Source: Taibaiella soli
GTDB lineage: Bacteria; Bacteroidota; Bacteroidia; Chitinophagales; Chitinophagaceae
Length of the DNA: 64,000 nt
Direction: 5' to 3'
Assembly (NCBI RefSeq): GCF_003236175.1
Contig: NZ_QKTW01000026.1
Span: 62,001-126,000, forward strand
Part shown: one piece after another, positions 28,027 through 34,376 of the stretch
Numbering within the stretch: the stretch's first letter is position 1
Layout of the letters: each line of letters opens with the position of its first letter
Translations under genes and position numbers: made by a program
Notes under the pieces: generated by a model
Seen by the model: the letters and a program-made list of their open reading frames with translations, nothing else
What the model was told of the DNA's origin: nothing
Databases searched by the model: none

Positions 28027-28809
28027 ATGCATATAAAATCAATGGCCGAATACGCTGCTAACGGTGAAATGCCGGAAGTGCTTTTCTGGGTAGGTTGTGC
28101 CGGTAGCTTTGACCAGCGCGCCCAACGTATTACCAAGGCTTTTGCTACCATATTGGATAAAGTGGGCGTGAAATTTGCCATTCTGGGTAAAGAAGAAATG
28201 TGTACAGGGGACCCTGCAAGACGTGCTGGTAATGAGTTTCTGTTTCAGATGATGGCGTACAACAACATCCAGACGATGAACATGTACGGGATTCAAAAAA
28301 TCGTAACTGCTTGTCCGCACTGCTTTAATATTCTGAAAAATGAATATCCTGCATTGGGTGGCAATTACGAAGTAATCCACCACACTACTTTCCTGCAACA
28401 ACTCATCAACGACGGCCGCGTACGTCTGAAAGAAGCTGGTGGGTTTAAAGGCAAAAAAATTACGTATCACGATAGCTGCTATCTCGGTCGTGCTAACAAT
28501 ATCTATGAAGCGCCACGTGCTGTGCTGGAAGCGCTGGATGTAGAACTCGTAGAAATGAAACGCTGCCGTACCAACGGCCTTTGCTGTGGTGCAGGTGGTG
28601 CGCAAATGTTTAAAGAAGAAGAAGCCGGCGATACACGTGTGAACTGGGACCGTACTGCGGAAGCGGTGGAAACGGGCGCTAAAGTAATTGCCGCTAACTG
28701 TCCGTTCTGTACCACGATGCTGGTAGATGGTGTGAAGAAACAAGAAAAAGAAGATGATATAGCTGTGTTGGATATTGCAGAGATGGTTGCACAATCGCTT
28801 GCGGACTAA
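28027..28809 (+). CDS. (Fe-S)-binding protein with two CCG domains, HdrD/GlpC-like
   Basis: The 260-residue cytosolic protein holds two cysteine-rich CCG modules: WVGCAGSFDQRAQ ... CTGDPARR ... TACPHCFN, and HDSCYLGRANN ... CCGAGGAQM ... ANCPFCTTM. In heterodisulfide reductase and LutA/GlpC proteins such modules bind a non-cubane Fe-S cluster and handle disulfide or hydride chemistry. It follows the membrane Fe-S gene after 211 bp of repeat-rich spacer; the two are functionally linked in many Bacteroidota. Confidence 0.88.
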   Translation: MHIKSMAEYAANGEMPEVLFWVGCAGSFDQRAQRITKAFATILDKVGVKFAILGKEEMCTGDPARRAGNEFLFQMMAYNNIQTMNMYGIQKIVTACPHCFNILKNEYPALGGNYEVIHHTTFLQQLINDGRVRLKEAGGFKGKKITYHDSCYLGRANNIYEAPRAVLEALDVELVEMKRCRTNGLCCGAGGAQMFKEEEAGDTRVNWDRTAEAVETGAKVIAANCPFCTTMLVDGVKKQEKEDDIAVLDIAEMVAQSLAD

Positions 28810-29090
28810 TAGCTGATCGCTGTTTTATTGATGTCTGATGTCTGATTTGCTTTGGCGATCAAATATCAGGCATCATTTCATTCAGCAGGACCGGTCCATG
28901 TTGCGCGGGACCCTTCCTTTGTCAGGGTGACAAACGCGAGTGATTAATTACTCACGACGCCACAGAGACACTACGCCAGGCATGTATCAAGCCTTTGCGA
29001 CCTTAGTTTACTTTGCGTGAAATAATCGTTTTGCCCTTCGACTCCGCTCAGGGACAGAAAATTTTGAATTTTGACTTTTGAATTTAATTT
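28810..29090. repeat. Repeat-filled spacer
   Basis: The spacer contains GCTGATC and TGATGTC words after the stop, then a GCGGGACCCTTCC...GGGTGACAAACGCG element (~28905-28940), then GCCCTTCGACTCCGCTCAGG (~29032), then TTTTGAA/TTTTGAC words (29062-29084) ending at the ATG of the next gene. Confidence 0.6.
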
Positions 29091-29687
29091 ATGAAAGCCC
29101 TTCCTCAAAATAGCGGCAGTCAGCCAGAATGGGACAGTAATCTGATCAAGGATCTGTCGTTTATTAAAAAGAACCTGCGCTACCCGATCAGCAAACGACA
29201 ATTATTGCCGGGCATGCTTGCAGTTATGTCTTTAACTACCGTCTGCTTGCTCGTAACACTCACTTTGGCCAAAAAACATGGACCATTTGATTTTCTACTA
29301 GTCGGCCTCTTGTTGCTTACATTTTTCATTACATCACGCCGTACGTATGAGTCGTTGCGATTTATCAGTGTCCCTACTCCGTTTGTGCTGATTGAAAATA
29401 TCAAAGCGTTGCACGATTTTCTAGAGAGCCAACACCTGGTTGTATTCCATCATCCCGAAGCGCCGGAAGTATTTCAGATTATCAGCAAAAACATAGACGC
29501 ATTTAAAGACGTTCGGGAAATACTGGTCTTTATAGCCGATGATAACCGGATTCTCATCAATAGTCATTTTACATCGGTCACACAGAACATGACCAAGCAC
29601 CATAAGCAAATGGGCAAAATGCTCACGGACTATATCAAAGCGCATGAAGCAGCTGGACCGTCGCAGTTTCGGCAAAAGATTAAGTAG
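29091..29687 (+). CDS. Two-TM membrane protein of unknown function
   Basis: The 198-residue protein has a cytosolic N-terminal segment, two adjacent membrane helices (~42-62 LLPGMLAVMSLTTVCLLVTLTLA and ~68-84 FDFLLVGLLLLTFFI), and a C-terminal ~110-residue soluble domain (SVPTPFVLIENIKALHDFL ... VREILVFIADDNRILINSHF). The gene is followed by a strong terminator. Not recognised. Confidence 0.75.
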   Translation: MKALPQNSGSQPEWDSNLIKDLSFIKKNLRYPISKRQLLPGMLAVMSLTTVCLLVTLTLAKKHGPFDFLLVGLLLLTFFITSRRTYESLRFISVPTPFVLIENIKALHDFLESQHLVVFHHPEAPEVFQIISKNIDAFKDVREILVFIADDNRILINSHFTSVTQNMTKHHKQMGKMLTDYIKAHEAAGPSQFRQKIK

Positions 29688-29695
29688 ACAATGGT

Positions 29696-29733
29696 GGTGA
29701 ATGGTGAGTGGTGAATGGTCAATGGTCAATCAC
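29696..29733 (+). repeat. TGGTGAA/TGGTCAA heptamer array after a stop codon
   Basis: Five consecutive 7-nt words follow the stop of 29091-29687 in the after-stop orientation. Confidence 0.7.
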
Positions 29734-29770
29734 TCTCGCGACGCAGGAAACAGCTACACGAAATATAAAG

Positions 29771-29807
29771 AAAACGGTCAGACAACATAACGTCATCTGA
29801 CCGTTTT
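29771..29807 (+). terminator. Intrinsic terminator of the two-TM gene
   Basis: A perfect 12-bp stem (AAAACGGTCAGA / TCTGACCGTTTT) is followed by TCCTTTTT. Confidence 0.85.
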
Positions 29808-29877
29808 TCCTTTTTGATATATAGGCGCTGTGCCTTCCTTTCGACGAGTTACAACATCTCGTTACACCATTACATTA

Positions 29878-30003
29878 TGAATGCAATTTCAGTCCTTTAA
29901 ATAAACTAAAGGAAATGATTAAAGAGAATAAAAGACTTTACGAACGTTTGCTTGAAGAGAAGGAAAAAAAGTGAAGTTGATGGAAAAGATGTTGGGAAAA
30001 TAA
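29878..30003 (+). pseudogene. Remnant of an XRE-type repressor C terminus, frameshifted
   Basis: One frame reads LNKLKEMIKENKRLYERLL-EEKEKK then a stop at 29972; shifting one base at the A7 run (29964-29970) continues as VKLMEKMLGK to a TAA at 30001. This amphipathic Lys/Glu-rich tail is typical of the C terminus of small HTH_XRE proteins of Bacteroidota. No HTH or start codon remains. The terminator at 30006 follows immediately. Assignment rests on a short coiled-coil tail only. Confidence 0.35.
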
Positions 30004-30005
30004 AA

Positions 30006-30042
30006 AAAATGAGAAGGCGACCGTGGGCCGCCTTCTCATTTT
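30006..30042. terminator. Strong bidirectional terminator
   Basis: A perfect 14-bp stem (AAAATGAGAAGGCG and complement) with a 9-nt loop lies between the remnant on the + strand and the TPR gene on the minus strand; A and T runs are present on both sides. Confidence 0.85.
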
Positions 30043-30049
30043 GCTTTTG

Positions 30050-30429
30050 TTATACTGGAAACATTACGAAACTATCGGACTCATTATGACCCTCGAAAAA
30101 ATTGATCTCTTCTTCAGCAATTTTCAAATTCTTATATGCGCTAAGCCAAGTCATTTCACTATCCAACGCGTGTAAATCTATTGCACTTTGAAAATCTGCC
30201 ATACCGTTTTTCATATAACTCTCTATTCCTTTCGTATTTCCCCGAGCATGCATTTTGCCACTCCTCTATTATTAAAAGAGGACTCTAACAAGGCGCAATT
30301 TTCTTTGTCGCCGCCTGCCTCAATGATTTTATCATAAATCTCAATTGCTTCTTCATACCGTCCACTGTCGACACAAAGTCGGCCATTTTCGAACTCCTTA
30401 TTTAGTCGCTCTGATTCTTTACTACTCAT
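30050..30429 (-). pseudogene. TPR-repeat protein gene with a frameshift
   Basis: Two overlapping ORFs form one protein. The first (30429 to 30223) encodes EFENGRLCVDSGRYEEAIEIY ... NNRGVAKCMLGEIRKE, a classical TPR helix pair. The second (to 30050) continues in the -1 frame with TKGIESYMKNGMADFQSAIDL ... AYKNLKIAEEEINFF, a further TPR-like pair. The shift falls near the four-base C run at 30240-30243 (G run in the gene). Either a real one-base loss, an assembly error or recoding is possible. It lies 3 bp downstream of the Abi-alpha-like gene, as the last gene of that operon. Confidence 0.6.
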
Positions 30430-30432
30430 AAT

Positions 30433-31344
30433 CTACATTTTTGATCTGTCTGTGCATGCTTCAATAAACAATTCCCCTAACTCTGTTAGAACATGCTCAA
30501 TATCGGACTCCACATCAATATCTAACTCAACTTCTAGATATTCTTTGTTCGATTGATTAGGTATTTCTATAGTTTGGGGATGCGCGTAAGTTTCTTGAGT
30601 AACTTTTATTAAACCCAATCGGACCAAGTTTGAAATTTCAAAACCTTTGAGTTTATGCTCTGAAACAACTTGAAGCCTATTTATTTTATTCACTATTGAA
30701 CTTTCCTGCCAACCTAACCTCGTTAGATTCGACTCAAGACGGGACTTCTCCGATGCCAATTCTCTAATTTTTTTTAGCACAGCCATTCTGCTTGACAAAT
30801 CAACCCTCTCATGCCTCTCCGCTATAGCAATCTCTTCCTTCTTTTTTTCTATTTCATTTCTTAAACCCTGTTCAATTTGCGGCCTGTCAATTTTAAATTG
30901 ATCAAGCTCAATCTTTAACTCAGTTACCGTCTCTCTCTTTTCAATAAAAGCCTCTTCCAAAAAAACAAATTCTGTTATTGAAATCTGTCCAAGAATGTAT
31001 GGAAAAACGTGATTCTCTATATTTCGATCCGAATCGACTAAATTCGAAAGTAAGATTGCCCATTTTTCTTGCAAAGCTTCATCTTCTTCCAATCCTGCAT
31101 TTTCAAGGAGCGGACAAAGTAATTTTAATGGGATTGTCTTTGTTGAGATGTTGTTTTTTTCACAATACTCTTTTGCTTTATTTAAGATTCTTACCTGATT
31201 CTTAAACTTCCAAAGGGTCACAGCATCTTTTAAAAGAAGGCCGGCCTCCTCTATTGCTGGCATTATCAGTTTTCCAAGAAAATTTTTCGCGACGTCTATT
31301 CCCTTATCTATGGTTGTCGAACTGATGTCAATTTTTTTATCCAT
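30433..31344 (-). CDS. DUF4393 / Abi-alpha family protein
   Basis: The 303-residue protein matches the DUF4393 (Abi_alpha) pattern: FLGKLIMPAIEEAGLLLKDAVTLWKFKNQVRILNKAKEYC, then IPLKLLCPLLENAGLEEDEALQEKWAILLSNLV. A coiled coil (~140-215) and a C-terminal domain with FEISNLVRLGLIKV follow. Pfam names the family after abortive-infection proteins; biochemical function is unknown. It is soluble by sequence. The gene is AT-richer than its surroundings and sits between a 115-aa gene (6 bp) and the frameshifted TPR gene (3 bp), a tight three-gene unit. Confidence 0.8.
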   Translation of the reverse strand: MDKKIDISSTTIDKGIDVAKNFLGKLIMPAIEEAGLLLKDAVTLWKFKNQVRILNKAKEYCEKNNISTKTIPLKLLCPLLENAGLEEDEALQEKWAILLSNLVDSDRNIENHVFPYILGQISITEFVFLEEAFIEKRETVTELKIELDQFKIDRPQIEQGLRNEIEKKKEEIAIAERHERVDLSSRMAVLKKIRELASEKSRLESNLTRLGWQESSIVNKINRLQVVSEHKLKGFEISNLVRLGLIKVTQETYAHPQTIEIPNQSNKEYLEVELDIDVESDIEHVLTELGELFIEACTDRSKM

Positions 31345-31350
31345 TTAAGA

Positions 31351-31698
31351 TTATAATTGAGATTTTAATGCAGTTATTAAGTTAGGTTTTAATTGCCACG
31401 TAAAACCATTGCTTTCTTTTTGACCAATAAAAAATAGTGACCAATACATATTCTTGCCGTCATCATTACCGATCAAATATTCAAATTCAACACCTCGTTT
31501 CTTCTCAATCCTTTTTGCAATGAGATAGGGCCGATTATTTATTTGCCGAAGACCTGTCATCTCTACAATTGTTTTCGTAGACCCTTTGTGTTTATCGAGA
31601 GTAAAAAATGCACGAAACATTTTCAAATCATCTTGATTAATCAAGGTTTCATCTTCTAATATTTCTTTAAATTCTGCAGCAGTAAGTTCTGTAGTCAT
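31351..31698 (-). CDS. Small protein resembling the N-terminal domain of HNH restriction-type proteins
   Basis: The 115-residue protein contains FRAFFTLDKHKGSTKTIVEMTGLRQINNRPYLIAKRI and the C-terminal block YWSLFFIGQKESNGFTWQLKPNLITALKS. That block resembles the WW/FxG...FxWxLRPEL.AL segment found before the HNH motif in some 5-methylcytosine-type restriction proteins. No HNH motif is present, so nuclease activity is not expected from this chain alone. It is the first gene of the accessory operon. The similarity is from memory of the pattern and should be treated as tentative. Confidence 0.6.
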   Translation of the reverse strand: MTTELTAAEFKEILEDETLINQDDLKMFRAFFTLDKHKGSTKTIVEMTGLRQINNRPYLIAKRIEKKRGVEFEYLIGNDDGKNMYWSLFFIGQKESNGFTWQLKPNLITALKSQL

Positions 31699-32238
31699 TG
31701 TTTATAAAACTTTGCAATTCTATGTAAACATAAAATGAACAACCAATTTTCACAACGTGAAAAACCCCCTTTTCTTCCCAGTTTTTACTACTTACAAATA
31801 ATAATGAGAAAGCCTTCTTCCCTTCGCGAAATCAGATCGCCACGTACCTCGCGATGACCGTGTTTTTATACAACACGGGATGGAAAACCCACGATGGAAA
31901 ACACTCGCACGGGTCATTGCGATGAGTTGGCAAACAGCAAAGCTGTGAAAACGAAGTGGCAACCTGATTTCGCGCTGTGAAAAACACACTGCACGGTACG
32001 CCAATTACGCGAGACTCTTCCTTCATCAGAGTTACAAACGCGGGTGAGTTATGTAATGCTTCGCTCATACAATCGGGCAGATCGCTTCCTGAGTCGCGAA
32101 GCGACCCGAAGGGGCACGCCATTACAATTGACAGGTGACAATGCACAGTTGACCGTTATATATATTATCCTTCCTTGAAATTTCGCCAACGGTTGTTGTA
32201 CCTCACAAGATTCCCTTCAGGGGTTGTGGGTTTTAGGT
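31699..32238. repeat. Repeat-rich spacer with REP-like fragments
   Basis: No gene is visible in about 540 bp. Positions 31810-31980 carry two CGAAATCAG/CTGATTTCGCG arms in inverted orientation, GGGTCATTGCGATGAG and AACGAAGTGGCAACC fragments, a decayed form of the common GTCATTGCGA...GCAATC repeat. Positions 32008-32050 carry GCGAGACTCTTCC...ACAAACGCGGGTGAG, and ~32090 the small palindrome GTCGCGAAGCGAC. Confidence 0.6.
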
Positions 32239-32246
32239 TAACTTTG
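32239..32246 (+). promoter_or_regulatory. -7 box TAACTTTG directly before the ATG at 32251
   Basis: An exact TAnnTTTG match ends 4 nt before the start codon, again implying a leaderless mRNA. Confidence 0.6.
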
Positions 32247-32250
32247 CCAG

Positions 32251-32760
32251 ATGCAACAAGACTGGAAAAATCTCCTTCCTGCTGATTTTGCGGAGAATGC
32301 GCGTGTTTGGGTGTATCAGAGCAACCGTCCGTTCAGCGAGAAAGAACATAAAGAAATTGAAGAACAACTGTATCATTTTTATAGCCAATGGCAATCGCAC
32401 GGTGAACCTGTAAAAGGTTGGGCCGGCATTTTGTTTAATCGTTTTATTGTTATGATGGCCGATGAAACAGATACACATGTAAGCGGCTGCAGTACCGACA
32501 GTTCGGTACGGATCATAAAAAGCCTGGAACGCCAGTACAGCATCAACCTGTTTGATCGTATGAGCATCACTTTCCTGGTAAAAGATCAGGCGGAAATGTT
32601 GCCGTTCCAACAAATCCAATACGCGATTGATAAAGGATACATCAATGCAGATACGCTGGTGTTTAACAATATTGTCAATACCAAACAGGAATTGCTCGAA
32701 AAATGGCTGGTGCCGCTGCATGACAGCTGGATGGCCTCCAGAGTTAAGACAACCGCTTAA
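32251..32760 (+). CDS. Conserved Bacteroidota protein of unknown function
   Basis: The 169-residue cytosolic protein (MQQDWKNLLPADFAENARVWVYQSNRPFS..., GWAGILFNRFIVMMADE, HVSGCSTDSSVRIIKSLE, LPFQQIQYAIDKGYI, TLVFNNIVNTKQELLEKWLVPL) belongs to a family often labelled ABC transporter ATPase in databases. I see no Walker A or B motif, so that label is not supported. Function unknown. A good terminator follows. Confidence 0.85.
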   Translation: MQQDWKNLLPADFAENARVWVYQSNRPFSEKEHKEIEEQLYHFYSQWQSHGEPVKGWAGILFNRFIVMMADETDTHVSGCSTDSSVRIIKSLERQYSINLFDRMSITFLVKDQAEMLPFQQIQYAIDKGYINADTLVFNNIVNTKQELLEKWLVPLHDSWMASRVKTTA

Positions 32761-32766
32761 ATTTTT

Positions 32767-32798
32767 AAAAAGCATCTCGAAAGAGGTGCTTTTTTTTA
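32767..32798 (+). terminator. Intrinsic terminator
   Basis: The stem AAAAGCATCTC / GAGGTGCTTTT (one G-U) with a GAAA loop runs into a T8 tract directly after the stop at 32760. Confidence 0.85.
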
Positions 32799-32859
32799 TT
32801 GCACTCATTTTCAGCTGAATTAGACATGATGAGTGTTGCATTTCCGGGTTCCGAACTCG

Positions 32860-33150
32860 GAGTTCGGAACTTCAGTGTCCGTGTTCGGAACTTCAACGTC
32901 CGAGTTCCGAACTTCGATGTCCGAGTTCGGAACTTCAACGTCCGTGTTCGGAACTTCAATGCCCGAGTTCTGAACTTCAACGTCCGTGTTTGGAACTTCA
33001 ATTTCCGAGTTCGGAACTTCAATGCCCGAGTTCGGAACTTCAACGTCCGTGTTCGGAACTTCAATGCCTGAGTTCTGAACTTCAACGTCCGAGTTCGGAA
33101 CTTCAACATCCGAGTTCGGAACTTCAACATCCGTGTTTGGAACTTTGATT
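32860..33150. repeat. 21-bp minisatellite, about 14 units
   Basis: Fourteen head-to-tail units of exactly 21 bp each contain the core TTCGGAACTTCAA. First positions alternate GAG and GTG, and the variable positions after ACTTCAA differ between units in a non-random, alternating manner. Both strands are open across the array (heptads VRVRNFN on +, TLKFRTR on -) because 21 is divisible by three; no supported start or promoter exists, so I call it non-coding. The flanking 32799-32859 and 33151-33302 hold no gene. Confidence 0.9.
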
Positions 33151-33302
33151 TGCAGTAATTACCCATTCGCATTGAGCACGCTCCTCCATTAGACAAGTCG
33201 AAGGAAATTGGGACTACTTCTTTTATATACAGATATTTATCTTATATTTATTACCAAGAGCAAACTGTTTTCAGACTATCCATCATTCGACCAAAATTTA
33301 TT

Positions 33303-34376
33303 ATGGCCGTTTCCTTGTCCACTATAAAGCGATTATTGACTACAACGCTCTGTTGTGGATTTTTCATTGCGGCATCGGCCCAGGATTCAGTAAAGATTAC
33401 TAAAGGTACCGCCTGGGTTCGTCCGATGGACGATTATCTTACCGCCAAAGTCACACAAATCACAGATCTCACCTCCTTCGCCGTATATACGAATACCAAC
33501 AAAATTGTTTTGCAGCAGAATGGCGAAAGCGCTACGATGCTCAATCTCAATTATTCGTTCATTTCGGCATTTTACATTTTCGTTCCAAAGTTTATTCCCG
33601 GCAATAACGACAACGACACAAAGGGAAAAACCAGCAGTCAGGAATTTGGATTCAATTTCAATTTTGCCCACTGGCAGCAATCTTTGTCTTACGAAAGAGT
33701 AAAGGGATTTTACCTGGAGAATACAGCAGATTATAGACCAGGCTGGAAGGACGGTGATCCCTATGTTCAATTTCCCGGACTCATTTATAAATGTTTTGAA
33801 GGGGTCACTGCCTATAATTTTAACCGGAAATATTCAGTCAATGCTGTTGTCACACAATCGGAGCAACAGCTAAAAAGCGCAGGAAGCTTTATTCCCAGCC
33901 TTCGCTACCGTTATTATATCATCAATAACCCGCCAGATTCTATTTATTCCACGCAGAAATCCAACAATATTGAAGTCATCCTGAACGCTGGCTACTATTA
34001 TACATTGGTACTGCCGAAACATTTTTACATCTCGGCCGGAATAGCGGCGGGCGGCGGTTTTATAGAGACAAAATTAACGACGAGGGTTCCCGGAGACGAT
34101 GATGTGATCAGTCATCAGACTAATGCTATTTTCCGGTTGGACGGGCAACTAGGATTAGGTTATAACGGCAATCGCTTTTTCGGAGGAATTTATTCGTTTG
34201 CTTTCTCAGATTCATACAAACAGCAAAACACAACAGTAGTAACGGGAGACAGCAAACTTAATTTCCAGTTCTTTATTGGTTATCGTTTTAATGCACCAAA
34301 GTTTCTGAAAAAGCAGCTGGCGCAAATGAATGAAATGATCGAGGCGAAACGGCAACAGTTAAAAAGTAAGCAATGA
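33303..34376 (+). CDS. DUF4421-like outer-membrane/secreted protein
   Basis: The 357-residue protein has a signal peptide (TTTLCCGFFIAASAQ). The mature region alternates aromatic and polar residues as in an outer-membrane beta barrel (e.g. GFNFNFAHWQQSLSYERVKGFYL, IEVILNAGYYYTLVLPKHFYISAGIAAGG, FFIGYRF). It resembles DUF4421 proteins. The C terminus has a short Lys/Gln-rich helix instead of the usual barrel-closing Phe. The stop codon overlaps the MscS start by 4 bp (ATGA), so the two are translationally coupled. Confidence 0.8.
   Translation: MAVSLSTIKRLLTTTLCCGFFIAASAQDSVKITKGTAWVRPMDDYLTAKVTQITDLTSFAVYTNTNKIVLQQNGESATMLNLNYSFISAFYIFVPKFIPGNNDNDTKGKTSSQEFGFNFNFAHWQQSLSYERVKGFYLENTADYRPGWKDGDPYVQFPGLIYKCFEGVTAYNFNRKYSVNAVVTQSEQQLKSAGSFIPSLRYRYYIINNPPDSIYSTQKSNNIEVILNAGYYYTLVLPKHFYISAGIAAGGGFIETKLTTRVPGDDDVISHQTNAIFRLDGQLGLGYNGNRFFGGIYSFAFSDSYKQQNTTVVTGDSKLNFQFFIGYRFNAPKFLKKQLAQMNEMIEAKRQQLKSKQ

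Noticed and set aside
28039-28794. Long 251-codon open frame on the minus strand
   Set aside because: It is the antisense of the CCG-domain Fe-S gene, whose protein has clear motifs; the minus frame has no domain and unusual composition.
32251-32760. ABC transporter ATPase label
   Set aside because: There is no Walker A, Walker B or ABC signature in the 169 residues.
32860-33150. Possible CRISPR array
   Set aside because: Units are contiguous 21-mers without unique spacers, and no cas genes are nearby.
32765-33196. 143-codon and 90-codon frames across the 21-bp minisatellite
   Set aside because: Openness on both strands follows from the 21-bp period; no promoter, start context or domain supports translation.
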